A model generated the notes under the pieces. It ran no database searches and was not told the DNA's origin. It was given only the letters and a program-made list of their open reading frames with translations. A DNA stretch of 35,991 nt from a virus, in IMG/VR virus record IMGVR_UViG_3300044623_000255, positions 1 through 35,991 of that record. One strand, given 5' to 3'. The translations under genes and the position numbers were made by a program. This document shows positions 24,081 through 32,156 of this stretch, piece after piece. How positions within the stretch are numbered: position 1 is the stretch's first letter; every line of letters starts with the position of its first letter.

Positions 24081-24487
24081 TAGCGGACTCTTTCTAGAAA
24101 TATGGTGGTGGTCAGTGGCTGATTTCTATTGAGAACAATAAAGTCAAGTCTTGCTGTGTATCCATTGTTATCGTAATCTGGTTGGACTGTAACTTTTATA
24201 ATTTCCACACGTGGTTCATAGTTTTGAATGACTTCATATATAGCGTTCTCTAAGAAATTAGAAACAAGCGGAGACATATTATCGAATAGTAATTTAACTG
24301 CGTTAGAACCAACACCATGTCTAAAAGGTTTTTCATAGAAATTTGTGAGAATAAGATTGCGAACCGAACGCTTGATAGCATCCGCGCCAGTCTTAATAGT
24401 CACATCCTTTGTTGTGGGATGTGCTATGAAATCCAAATCTAAATCGGAATAGTCTGGTGATCTTGAAACTACTATTGGTTGTGCCAT
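24080..24487 (-). CDS. 25: Baseplate wedge protein gp25 homologue (135 aa)
   Basis: Full-length gp25/GPW family protein: DLDLDFIAHPTTKDVTIKTG, then DAIKRSVRNLILTNFYEKPF and RHGVGSNAVKLLFDNMSPLV, with the ExR region YEPRVEIIKVTV. T4 gp25 is 132 residues. In contractile systems this protein joins the baseplate wedge core to the first sheath ring and is needed for sheath assembly. It lies 8 bases after the needle gene and overlaps gp6 by one base, matching the conserved association of gp25 with gp6-like proteins. Confidence 0.95.
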   Translation of the reverse strand: MAQPIVVSRSPDYSDLDLDFIAHPTTKDVTIKTGADAIKRSVRNLILTNFYEKPFRHGVGSNAVKLLFDNMSPLVSNFLENAIYEVIQNYEPRVEIIKVTVQPDYDNNGYTARLDFIVLNRNQPLTTTIFLERVR

Positions 24488-24495
24488 GTGATTAT

Positions 24496-25311
24496 TTATG
24501 TTTCTCTAGCAGGTGATGTTGGTTTCTTAAATGATACTTCGGTAGAATCGGCATCGACAGAAGCACCAGAAGCAAGTAGAATATTAGGTGCGCCATCGGA
24601 ACCATCAGCAGCAATAGAGCCAGCTTTTAGTGATAACTTCGCACCGGTCTGTAGGTTCATGGCGGTATCAGATTTAACATGCATACTGCTTCCAGCTTCT
24701 ATCATCATTTTTCTACCTGATTTAATTCCGACGCTTTGTTTTGCGCCAAGAGCTACGGAATCACTGGTAGACACTAGAGATAGGCCGCCATCAGATACAA
24801 TAGAGGTAATACCTTGAGATGTAATCTTACTTGATCCCTCAATATTAGTAGACATTTCCTTGGCAGTAGTGTCCATATTACCACGAATTGTTTGATTTAA
24901 ATTCTTAGCTGTCAAGTTCATATCGCCAACGACGGTGGTATTATGATTACCTTCCACAGTCATATTATAATCGCCTTTTACATATAAGCTACCACCGCCT
25001 TGAACAGTAATATCCTGAGCGCCAGTGATGAGCATTCTATTCTCACCAAATATAATCTGATACATTCCATTCTGTGCGCCAAATGATATAGCACCATCAG
25101 GCATAAATTGGATCATAGAACCGCCGCGGTGTTGAATAGTTACATGCTCACTACCTTTGGTGTCATCAGTCATAATGACATGACCTGATTTAGTCTTGGC
25201 TATTACATTATAATTTGGATATTCACCACCAGTATCTCTAGCATCTGGCGGACCAGACCAATCAGTTGGTGTTACATTCTTAGGATTGCCTGGTGGTTTA
25301 TAAACGCCCAT
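24496..25311 (-). CDS. Baseplate central spike, gp5C-like beta-helix needle (271 aa)
   Basis: Residues of about 55-250 form a run of short beta-repeats of the VxG/T type (DITVQGGGSLYVKGDYNMTV, then EGNHNTTVVGDMNLTAKNLN and so on), as in the triple-stranded beta-helix of T4 gp5 C-terminus and VgrG spikes. A small N-terminal part contains HVTIQHRGGSMIQFMPDGAI. There is no lysozyme and no OB domain in this chain; the OB domain is encoded by the gene immediately upstream. It should trimerise into the membrane-piercing needle and may receive a tip protein. The AAGTGATG leader is acceptable but weak. Confidence 0.88.
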   Translation of the reverse strand: MGVYKPPGNPKNVTPTDWSGPPDARDTGGEYPNYNVIAKTKSGHVIMTDDTKGSEHVTIQHRGGSMIQFMPDGAISFGAQNGMYQIIFGENRMLITGAQDITVQGGGSLYVKGDYNMTVEGNHNTTVVGDMNLTAKNLNQTIRGNMDTTAKEMSTNIEGSSKITSQGITSIVSDGGLSLVSTSDSVALGAKQSVGIKSGRKMMIEAGSSMHVKSDTAMNLQTGAKLSLKAGSIAADGSDGAPNILLASGASVDADSTEVSFKKPTSPARET

Positions 25312-25325
25312 TATTCATCACTTTC

Positions 25326-26576
25326 TTATGTTAATACTGAAAAAATATTAGTTGCTTGGTGTGCTAATTGATTTGTTCTATTTAATAGTGTCTGAGCCTT
25401 GGTACCTGGAGCAATTACTTTTTCCATCATACTCTTTGCTACTGTCTGCGATTCGGGCGGCAGTCTATTAAACATATCGGACATAACCTTAGAAGAATTG
25501 CCAAACATATTACCAAGAGAAGCACCAGGAAAACCAGCACCAGAAGACATTAAACTACCAAACGCATCAATTGATTTCTGTACAGCCTCCGGAGTTGTTA
25601 TCTTAATTGCTCCAGTAGCAGATAGATCCATAGATATATCACCAAAAGCGGTAGGAATAGTAAATGGTGTAGAGGCCAATTTATCTAGACCAAATAATGA
25701 AGTGTCATATTGAAGGCGTTGCATATTGGTAATTATTTCACCAAGAGACTGATTACCTTTTAATAGAGAAACGGCATTGGCCAAGTATGTAGTTGGATCT
25801 ACCTTACCCGCTGTAGCAAAGCCACCACCCTCAGATACTTCCATTGATTGCATTAAATTAAACATACTCTGTATACCCTGAGCTAATTCAGGTGATAATG
25901 AAGATAATAATTCGTCAGCTACGGATGAGGTAAGCGATGATAAAATAGAACCAACTGAGAAATTAGCACCAGGTAAACCAGAAAGCATAGAACCAGTCAG
26001 AATATTACTGAAAGACTGTGTGGCCGTAGAAACGCTGTTTATTTGTTTTAATGGCATACCAGCTAGATTATATGATGCTCCGTGAGATGGAATACCTCTC
26101 AATAGGTCATGCTTATGTCTCTGCCCTTTTTCTTGTATTTGACGAATTCGAGTGCCGCCTGACGTTACCTCTTTAACATTTGGTGGAATACTAATATTTA
26201 ATTCGGTAGCACCCGCTTTTTTAGGAGCATTAAACTCCATTAAATTTCTATTACCCTTCATACCGCCGTCTTGTCTATTTGTTGGTATTGAACCGAGAAC
26301 AATCAATGTGGAATCGCCTGGCGGCCCGTTCTTCATACACAATAAAGCTTGACCAGGATCTACCACTCCATTAAACTGAGTAGCACCGGCCTGATTTGGA
26401 GGCATAACTACGACAGAAAAACCTAGATCACCTTCTTTTACATTATCACCGTGGACTTGTGGCAAATAAACTCGGCATAGTCCATTTTGGTTTGGATCTG
26501 GATCCGCATCATGTCCACCGACACATATACCACATAATAAGCTATTTTCTGTTGTAGGATCTTTTGGTCTACTCAT
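25326..26576 (-). CDS. 5: gp5-type hub protein with N-terminal OB domain, lacking lysozyme (416 aa)
   Basis: The N-terminal 110 residues match the gp5/VgrG OB fold: LCGICVGGHDADPDPNQNGL, CRVYLPQVHG, VVMPPNQAGATQFNGVVDPG and ALLCMKNGPPGDSTLIVLGS. A linker with RIRQIQEKGQRHKHD follows, then a long Ser/Leu/Met-rich region (about 190-416) that looks helical and low in complexity. T4 gp5 carries OB, lysozyme and beta-helix in one chain of 575 residues; here no lysozyme signature is visible and the beta-helix is a separate gene 14 bases downstream. Expected position: central hub, between the gp27-like ring and the needle. Function of the long C-terminal part is unknown. Confidence 0.82.
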   Translation of the reverse strand: MSRPKDPTTENSLLCGICVGGHDADPDPNQNGLCRVYLPQVHGDNVKEGDLGFSVVVMPPNQAGATQFNGVVDPGQALLCMKNGPPGDSTLIVLGSIPTNRQDGGMKGNRNLMEFNAPKKAGATELNISIPPNVKEVTSGGTRIRQIQEKGQRHKHDLLRGIPSHGASYNLAGMPLKQINSVSTATQSFSNILTGSMLSGLPGANFSVGSILSSLTSSVADELLSSLSPELAQGIQSMFNLMQSMEVSEGGGFATAGKVDPTTYLANAVSLLKGNQSLGEIITNMQRLQYDTSLFGLDKLASTPFTIPTAFGDISMDLSATGAIKITTPEAVQKSIDAFGSLMSSGAGFPGASLGNMFGNSSKVMSDMFNRLPPESQTVAKSMMEKVIAPGTKAQTLLNRTNQLAHQATNIFSVLT

Positions 26577-26577
26577 A

Positions 26578-27840
26578 TTATACTATTCCCTGCCCTGCTG
26601 TCTGCGCTACACATTCCATAGTAGTTGTCGAGAAACCACCATTTTTAATCGAATGAGTTAAATTAACAATTAAATATCTACCAGAACCATATAGTAATTT
26701 ATCTTCGCGCCCAGCAGAAGCTTCGACGCCTTTTCTAGGTAGCTCAACATCGATCATTTTACCAGCGTGAAGCATTGGATTCCATGGTACTGTGAGAGAT
26801 AGAGCTATTTTGTCTTGTTCTAGTAATGACATTCTAGCCTGTCTTTTTAATAGATATTTCTCAATTTCTGACGGGCACTGGTCTTGAGCTTTTTCTGTAT
26901 TGTAATTAGTCTTACCAATATTCATATTACCACCGCCTAATCCGCAACCGGTAGATTGATTGCCTAATAAACTAAAGAAACCGCCAAGAAGATTGCCAAA
27001 GATACCTGAGCTAATAAATTTACCATCTGTATCAATACCATTCAGAATATCAGATAATAGGTCAAAATCACATGGAAAACTATAGGTCATAATACTAAGT
27101 GGATTACCATAACCAGAGGCCGCGCCTGTTTCAGCAAATACGAATGGCTTATTAATTGGTGGTGCTTCTTTAGTAAGTGAATAAATTGACCTGAAATGGT
27201 GTGTACCGAAGTCTTTATATGTCATGTAATGAACAAACGATGGGTCATTACCATTAGCTAGAGCAGCATTGGCCTGCTGTGCTACCACCTGAAATGGATG
27301 AATATTCTCAGCAATATAATCTCGGATTGGTGTGCTGGGTTCTACATCTAGGTTTCTAACACCAGCGCAGGTGCGTAATACTTCAGAAACAATATTAGAT
27401 GGAGCAGTACATTTCCATGGTTTACTGACAAGCGATCTGGCATCATTTAATAGGCTATCATCACACGCATGGATACGGAATTGTTCATTACTGTTATTTA
27501 ATAGCTTACGTTGGTCTACTCGGTATATTCTCTGAGAAACATCTAGAGTAGTATCCATTCCAAAGAAATCAAGGAGCTTTCTTTCAAGCTTAATTTCCAT
27601 CATTTTATTTTTGAAATCATCATAATTCTTTGGAGGACCAACTTTACCTTCGCCATCAGGTGAGGCATGGAGGAAGCTGTTTACCAGCACAGATGTTTGA
27701 AGGCCTGGAGTTAATAGGCTCTCTCCTAATGTAATCTCACGAATCGTTATTTCTCTGGTATTCTGCTCATCAACACCATTAAACGCCACCGTAAAATCGA
27801 CCTTCGACTCTTCAATTGGTGGTAAATTAACATTGACCAT
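26578..27840 (-). CDS. Baseplate hub protein, gp27-like (420 aa)
   Basis: N-terminal tube-like strands (SKVDFTVAFNGVDEQ, REITLGESLLTPGLQTSVLV) are followed by a SQRIYRVDQRKLLNNSNEQF segment, a middle with HPFQVVAQQANAALANGND and YMTYKDFGTHHFRSI, and a C-terminal strand set (LSLTVPWNPMLHAGKMIDVE, YLIVNLTHSIKNGGFSTTTM). The order fits the gp27/VgrG-N/gpD-type hub that adapts the sixfold tube to the threefold spike. T4 gp27 is 391 residues. It lies directly upstream of the gp5 OB gene, with one base between them, consistent with a gp27-gp5 complex. Assignment is by fold-like pattern and context, not strong sequence identity. Confidence 0.75.
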   Translation of the reverse strand: MVNVNLPPIEESKVDFTVAFNGVDEQNTREITIREITLGESLLTPGLQTSVLVNSFLHASPDGEGKVGPPKNYDDFKNKMMEIKLERKLLDFFGMDTTLDVSQRIYRVDQRKLLNNSNEQFRIHACDDSLLNDARSLVSKPWKCTAPSNIVSEVLRTCAGVRNLDVEPSTPIRDYIAENIHPFQVVAQQANAALANGNDPSFVHYMTYKDFGTHHFRSIYSLTKEAPPINKPFVFAETGAASGYGNPLSIMTYSFPCDFDLLSDILNGIDTDGKFISSGIFGNLLGGFFSLLGNQSTGCGLGGGNMNIGKTNYNTEKAQDQCPSEIEKYLLKRQARMSLLEQDKIALSLTVPWNPMLHAGKMIDVELPRKGVEASAGREDKLLYGSGRYLIVNLTHSIKNGGFSTTTMECVAQTAGQGIV

Positions 27841-27843
27841 GCT

Positions 27844-28599
27844 TTATGATACTCGTCTCAAAAATGATGGCGTATTTCTATTGGTAAGAATACCAAATTC
27901 TGTATTCATTTGTGTGTAATACTCTTTCTTTATTATTCGAATGGTGCGCTTGGCCTCGTTTAATTCATCCTCATAATCATAATAGGTAACCTTATTACGA
28001 TATACTGTCTGAATTACTGTCTGGCCATCTATTGTTAAATTAACTGGTGTTACATCCTGAACATCGGCCAAATCATCATAATAATCATGTGGCACACCTA
28101 CTAGCTCATCATCGGTCAATAGTGATTTATTGATTATAAATCGTGTTTCCGTAGTTACCTGTGCTGCTTGATTTTCTAGCTTTACCACTTTCTCATAGTG
28201 GTGATATGAGGGTTCATTGGTGGTATCCTGTGTCCATGCGACTACCTCATAATCTTCTAATGTTTCACCGCGATCAGCTTCGGCCATGCTACGATATTTA
28301 TCCGCAATATACTTAGGAAAAACAACAGAGGTCAGTGGCCAGTCATATTGAGCATCTAACATATCATTGGCATATAATATCATCCAGTGAGCCTGTGGAT
28401 CACCATATATCTTGGAAGCTAATATTTCTGGTGTATCACCATCACGAATAATATAGCGAATATATGATGAGGAATTGCTTAAAGCTTCACGAATAATAGA
28501 GGTGCGGAATAAAAGATTTCGAATAGTCTGAAAGCTCGAATATTTAACACCTGATATTTGGTAGCGAATTGATGGGAATTTATCAAAATAAGTACTCAT
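27844..28599 (-). CDS. 53: Baseplate wedge protein gp53 homologue (251 aa)
   Basis: The core IIRDGDTPEILASKIYGDPQ followed by AHWMILYANDMLDAQYDWPL is the gp53 family signature (LysM-like segment; T4 has PEELANAIYGNPQLYWVLL). The N-terminus YFDKFPSIRYQISG is typical of the cyanophage-type versions. T4 gp53 is 196 residues; the extra 55 residues here are in the charged C-terminal half (YEKVVKLENQ..., then YYDYEDELNEAKRTIRIIKK). In T4 gp53 clamps adjacent wedges around the hub. AAGGAT precedes the ATG, and 2 bases separate it from the upstream gene. Confidence 0.92.
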   Translation of the reverse strand: MSTYFDKFPSIRYQISGVKYSSFQTIRNLLFRTSIIREALSNSSSYIRYIIRDGDTPEILASKIYGDPQAHWMILYANDMLDAQYDWPLTSVVFPKYIADKYRSMAEADRGETLEDYEVVAWTQDTTNEPSYHHYEKVVKLENQAAQVTTETRFIINKSLLTDDELVGVPHDYYDDLADVQDVTPVNLTIDGQTVIQTVYRNKVTYYDYEDELNEAKRTIRIIKKEYYTQMNTEFGILTNRNTPSFLRRVS

Positions 28600-28601
28600 T
28601 C

Positions 28602-29636
28602 TTAGAATCCTTGGAGAACGCGGCGCTTGTGGACAACTTCAATTTCTCTCATACCTAAGCTAAGTCTGGCTGCTACTGGATGGCCATTAGAGAAGGTTGA
28701 ATATACACCCTGTGGCGCATAGTCTACCTCAATACGATCTAGAACACATGTATTTACTCTTGGAATATTTGTATTTTCTACACCTTTATTATAGAAGGTA
28801 ACATCGAATTCAGCAGGTGGAATCCACGTGAAGCCCGCTGTAGTCGAGTCTAATTCTGGTGCTGAGTGGAATCGGAGTGTACGAATAATAGCTTTCATAT
28901 TCTCGGACTCTTGCTCATTTCTTGGTGCCATTAAAAATTCAAATACAAACTGGCGGAGATTTGTTTTAGAGAACATTACCTCAACTCGCGGATTAATTGG
29001 ATAACCAGCAAGTCTTGAGACTTTACCAAGAAATTCACCACTGCCATTCGCTATACTAGCACCTGTCTCACCAAATACAGTACCAGCTAGAAGAGCCGCC
29101 GCACCTGTGGCCAATCCGCTAGCCATACCAGTCAAGCTTATTTCTTGAAATTCATTGATAGTATTAAATACTACAGGATTAGGCATAAACATGGCAATGG
29201 ATTCTTTAATGCGGCGAGTATATCGAGGAATAGCCAATGGTTCTGATCTTAAAGCATCACCGCCTGTAACTGGGCTGGTACCGCCTACATTCTCAGCATT
29301 GCCAAAACGTAATGTGTCTACCTTTGAATATTCTTTTTCTAATATATTCTGACCAAAACCAGATCCACCATATGATGTTCTAGCCGAACCATCGCGGGCA
29401 AATACAGGAACATTAATATTAATTATCATATAATGGCCAATATAATCATTGGCCAAGTCAGCAGGAAATACGCGGTACCTAAAATCATATTCCGACTGAC
29501 CTAGAGTACTATCATCAATATTATAATCTAAAGCATCGCGTGATTTTATATCTACTTCGTTAATAACTGATAGAACATTCTCGCCAGCGCGGTACATATT
29601 TTGCCCGATGCCGTATAATTCTTCCCATACCGTCAT
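28602..29636 (-). CDS. Baseplate tail-tube junction protein, gp48/gp54 family (345 aa)
   Basis: The start at 29636 (MTVWEELYGIGQNMYRAGEN) is preferred over an ATG 32 codons upstream because it begins downstream of the late promoter and an AAGGG site precedes it. The body contains FPADLANDYIGHYMIININV, SIAMFMPNPVVFNTINEFQE, INPRVEVMFSKTNLRQFVFE and the C-terminal VNTCVLDRIEVDYAPQGVYS, SNGHPVAARLSLGMREIEVV. These fit the gp48/gp54 tube-cap family of T4-like cyanophages, which starts tube polymerisation on the hub. I cannot decide between 48 and 54 by eye. First gene of the late baseplate operon. Confidence 0.85.
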   Translation of the reverse strand: MTVWEELYGIGQNMYRAGENVLSVINEVDIKSRDALDYNIDDSTLGQSEYDFRYRVFPADLANDYIGHYMIININVPVFARDGSARTSYGGSGFGQNILEKEYSKVDTLRFGNAENVGGTSPVTGGDALRSEPLAIPRYTRRIKESIAMFMPNPVVFNTINEFQEISLTGMASGLATGAAALLAGTVFGETGASIANGSGEFLGKVSRLAGYPINPRVEVMFSKTNLRQFVFEFLMAPRNEQESENMKAIIRTLRFHSAPELDSTTAGFTWIPPAEFDVTFYNKGVENTNIPRVNTCVLDRIEVDYAPQGVYSTFSNGHPVAARLSLGMREIEVVHKRRVLQGF

Positions 29637-29664
29637 TGAATTGCCCTTGGAATTGTTTTCTATA

Positions 29665-29672
29665 TATTTATA
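29665..29672 (-). promoter_or_regulatory. T4-type late promoter (TATAAATA) for the baseplate operon
   Basis: Exact TATAAATA on the minus strand. Predicted start near 29659 gives a 23-base leader with AAGGG before the ATG at 29636. The element overlaps the ATG of the divergent gp4 gene (29672), so the two genes share their control region. Confidence 0.78.
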
Positions 29673-30112
29673 TGAAAACTTATAAGGGCAGGTACAGCCC
29701 AAAGCACCCGGAAAAATATAAAGGTGACCCAACGGGAATCATATACCGTTCGTTATGGGAACGAAAGCTTATGGTCTATCTGGATGAGAATAAATCGATT
29801 ATTCAGTGGTCATCTGAGGAAATAGCAATACCATATATATCGCCATTAGATAACAGGTACCATAGGTATTTCCCCGACTTCTACATAAAGGCTATAGATA
29901 AGAATGGTAATATTGTAGAACAACTATTGGAAGTAAAGCCCAAGAAAGAAACAACTGAACCCAAGAAAAAGAAGCGTATTACCAAACAGTATATTACTGA
30001 GGTAACTACATGGGGTAAGAATCAAGCTAAGTGGAAAGCTGCTGAAGAATACTGTCTAGATAGAGGATGGCAGTTTAAGCTTATCACAGAGAAAGAATTA
30101 GGTATTAAATAG
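29672..30112 (+). CDS. 4: Head completion protein gp4 (gp50/65) homologue (146 aa)
   Basis: Strong match along its length to the T4 gp4 family: MKTYKGRYSPKHPEKYKGDP, TGIIYRSLWERKLMVYLDEN, QWSSEEIAIPYISPLDNRYH, RYFPDFYIKA, a VEQLLEVKPKKET strand, then TTWGKNQAKWKAAEEYC. The family is a nuclease-like fold (E..PDF..E.KP pattern) that acts on packaged heads before tail joining. An ATG 12 codons upstream exists, but homologues start at the YKGRY segment, so 29672 is chosen; no good ribosome site is seen for either. In T4 gene 4 also adjoins 53; here it diverges from that operon. Confidence 0.92.
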   Translation: MKTYKGRYSPKHPEKYKGDPTGIIYRSLWERKLMVYLDENKSIIQWSSEEIAIPYISPLDNRYHRYFPDFYIKAIDKNGNIVEQLLEVKPKKETTEPKKKKRITKQYITEVTTWGKNQAKWKAAEEYCLDRGWQFKLITEKELGIK

Positions 30113-30139
30113 TATTATTCATTGCTACAGCACATAGCC

Positions 30140-30168
30140 ATTATATAGTCATGTCAAGTGGCTGTCAA
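30140..30168 (-). promoter_or_regulatory. Perfect consensus sigma70 promoter pointing leftward
   Basis: Minus strand TTGACA at 30168-30163, a 17-base spacer, TATAAT at 30145-30140; predicted start near 30133. The CACTTGACA context is repeated 11 bases away (30152-30160) and is also found in the gene 32 promoter. Transcription would run antisense through gp4 toward the baseplate operon. Confidence 0.7.
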
Positions 30169-30185
30169 GTGAAATAAATACAATT

Positions 30186-30689
30186 ATGGCAAAGAATTAC
30201 ACAAATCAAGAAATAGGCAATTGGATGACGGGCAAGGCTAAAAGCGCCTCTGGCTACCGTAATAAGATCATGTCCAATAATGACCGGAATAGAGATAGTA
30301 CCGTAATAGGTAAAATGTACTTCTTCTGGTACGATCCAAAGCACAAAGATACCCTTCCTATGTATGATCGATTCCCACTGGTATTTCCCATTGAGCGTTA
30401 TCCAGATGGCTTTCTAGGTCTTAATATGCATTACCTATCATTCAATGAGCGCAGCGCCCTATTAAATAGTTTAATGAAATTCCGAAATAATAATAATATG
30501 AATGCGACCACCAAGCTTCGCGTCACATACGATCTATTAAATAGCACCAGTAGAATAGCTGGTGCTATGCGCCCATGTATTAAAAGATACCTATTCACAC
30601 AGGTCAGATCCTCATTTGTCGAAGTTACAGCCGATGAATGGGATAAGGCCATGCAATTACCTGTCGCAGTATGGGTTTCACAAGGATAA
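30186..30689 (+). CDS. Conserved T4-like phage protein of unknown function (167 aa)
   Basis: Product MAKNYTNQEIGNWMTGKAKS continues with GKMYFFWYDPKHKDTLPMYD and RFPLVFPIERYPDGFLGLNM, then HYLSFNERSALLNSLMKF and a C-terminal DKAMQLPVAVWVSQ. I recognise the YDRFPL..P.....GFLGLNxHYL pattern as conserved in T4-like cyanophage and rhizobial-phage genomes near the tail genes, but I know no assigned function. There is no signal peptide or membrane segment. The leader lacks a clear Shine-Dalgarno. It is 5 bases upstream of the tube-fold gene and so is probably in the same plus-strand tail-assembly operon. Confidence 0.8.
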   Translation: MAKNYTNQEIGNWMTGKAKSASGYRNKIMSNNDRNRDSTVIGKMYFFWYDPKHKDTLPMYDRFPLVFPIERYPDGFLGLNMHYLSFNERSALLNSLMKFRNNNNMNATTKLRVTYDLLNSTSRIAGAMRPCIKRYLFTQVRSSFVEVTADEWDKAMQLPVAVWVSQG

Positions 30690-30694
30690 AATAA

Positions 30695-31399
30695 ATGCCT
30701 AGTTATCAAATAGACAATCAGCCAACATATCTTAGAATGCAGGATTTCTTTGCTTATTCCTCAGCATTTAATGGACTGGTTAAATCAAGTCGATTTGCCG
30801 TACAGATTGTGCCAAGTGGTGTTGATTCATTTCTAACAAAGCTTGGTTATAGTGAATTAATGAGGCAGTTCACGTATCTGTGTGAAGCTGCTGAATTCCC
30901 TGGTCGTGGCTTTATGAATATGGATATGAGATATTATGGATCAAACTTTAAGGTTCCATATCAGTCCGACTATCAAGAAACAGCCATGACATTTCTATGC
31001 CGTACGGATTCATATGAAAGACAATTCTTTGATGACTGGATGGAAATAATTAATCCAACCAATACATTTGATTTCTCTTATAAAGATAATTATAAGTGCC
31101 AGATTAATATGTTCCAATTCAGCGAACAGGCTCAAAATGCCAATCAAACCGAACCTATAGCCACTTATGCTTGGACACTCCACGATGCTTGGCCTATTCT
31201 TGTTAATCCACAGCCAGTCACATGGGCAGATGACAATTTCCAACGTCTATCTATTTCCTTCTCATATAACAAGTGGACTCGAAAGAATAGAGATCCTCAA
31301 TCAGGCACCTTCACATTGGCCGCGGGTACACGCACTGGTGGTCCTGGTGGAGGTCCATTAGAAATCGACATACCTGGCGGCGATCTACCAACCGGCTGA
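30695..31399 (+). CDS. Tail-tube-fold (gp19-like) structural protein (234 aa)
   Basis: The order of elements follows T4 gp19 and its baseplate paralogues: SSRFAVQIVP, YLCEAAEFPGRGFMNMDMRY, VPYQSDYQETAMTFLCRTDS, YERQFFDDWMEIINPTNTFD, ATYAWTLHDAWPILVNPQPV and LSISFSYNKWTRKNR. At 234 residues it is longer than gp19 (163), with a Gly/Pro-rich tail (GGPGGGPLEIDIPGGDLP) at the end. It could be a tube-initiating baseplate protein of the gp54 kind rather than the main tube protein; the long loops and its position next to gp26 favour that. AAGGAT precedes the ATG by about 7 bases. Confidence 0.8.
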   Translation: MPSYQIDNQPTYLRMQDFFAYSSAFNGLVKSSRFAVQIVPSGVDSFLTKLGYSELMRQFTYLCEAAEFPGRGFMNMDMRYYGSNFKVPYQSDYQETAMTFLCRTDSYERQFFDDWMEIINPTNTFDFSYKDNYKCQINMFQFSEQAQNANQTEPIATYAWTLHDAWPILVNPQPVTWADDNFQRLSISFSYNKWTRKNRDPQSGTFTLAAGTRTGGPGGGPLEIDIPGGDLPTG

Positions 31400-31430
31400 C
31401 AATAATATTAATTATAGAGGATGAAAATAT

Positions 31431-32156
31431 ATGACTATACCTAAAATTGATGTGCCGATTTATGATATAACCTTGCCATCGACAGGTAAGACTATTAAGA
31501 TTCGGCCATTTGTGGTAAAAGAAGAAAAGCTTTTACTTATGGCAATCGAATCAAAAGACAATGAGAATATCATCAAAACCACCAAGCAAGTGATCAATAA
31601 CTGTATTGTTTCTGGTGATCTTGACCTAGAAAAGATGCCATTCTTTGATGTGGACTACCTGTTTATTGCTTTGAGAGCCAAGTCAATCGGAGAAAAGATT
31701 GAGACTTCCTATGTCTGTAATAATCTGGTAGATGGTAATAAATGCGGTGGTGTATTTGAGGCTGTTATTGATATATCCAATTGTATCATCGAAAAGAAAG
31801 ATGATATTACCATGGATATTACTCTATCAAGCAAAATTGCTATCAAAATGAAATACCCATCTTATTCTATTATGAAGATGATTACAGGCAATGAGAGCAA
31901 TTTTCAAAAGAAAATCAGAGTTATTTCCAGCTGTATTGATCGAATTACATCTGGTGATAAGACATATTCTAGTAAAGACTATTCAAAGGAAGAACTGGTA
32001 GAATTCATTGAAGGTCTTACCAGTGAGCAGTACGTTAAGCTAGAGAATTTTGTAGATAACCTACCATCTTTTGCTATTGAAACGAGTGGTGTATGTCCTA
32101 AGTGTGGATTCAAGCATGAGATTAAATACACGGACTTTACCCGTTTTTTTCAATAA
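31431..32156 (+). CDS. 26: Baseplate hub protein gp26 homologue (T4_baseplate family), 241 aa
   Basis: The N-terminal half has the T4_baseplate family pattern: YDITLPSTGKTIKIRPFVVK followed by EEKLLLMAIESKDNENIIKT and CIVSGDLDLEKMPFFDVDYL. Two cysteine clusters (YVCNN..NKCGG near 105-115 and VCPKCGFKH near 223-231) form a likely zinc ribbon. T4 gp26 is about 208 residues and is needed for central hub assembly. AGAGGA lies 9 bases before the ATG. The last codons run through a T7 stretch in the exact X-XXY-YYZ phase just before the stop, and the next gene lies in the -1 frame, so a minority fusion of about 307 residues is predicted (see the separate site). Confidence 0.88.
   Translation: MTIPKIDVPIYDITLPSTGKTIKIRPFVVKEEKLLLMAIESKDNENIIKTTKQVINNCIVSGDLDLEKMPFFDVDYLFIALRAKSIGEKIETSYVCNNLVDGNKCGGVFEAVIDISNCIIEKKDDITMDITLSSKIAIKMKYPSYSIMKMITGNESNFQKKIRVISSCIDRITSGDKTYSSKDYSKEELVEFIEGLTSEQYVKLENFVDNLPSFAIETSGVCPKCGFKHEIKYTDFTRFFQ
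32144..32150 (+). other. Candidate -1 ribosomal frameshift site (T-TTT-TTT)
   Basis: Seven T residues read in frame 0 as cgT TTT TTT caa taa. A one-base slip gives TTT TTT tca ata atg and enters the 32156-32353 frame with no intervening stop. The downstream gene has no ribosome binding site of its own. I could not see an obvious pseudoknot downstream. Confidence 0.6.

Noticed and set aside
24493-24500. CATAAATA as a late promoter for gp25
   Set aside because: It lies only 5 bases before the gp25 ATG and is explained by the stop codon and short spacer after the needle gene.
30173-30180. AATAAATA as a plus-strand late promoter before the 30186 gene
   Set aside because: The transcript start would fall on the ATG itself, leaving no leader; it is also one mismatch from consensus.
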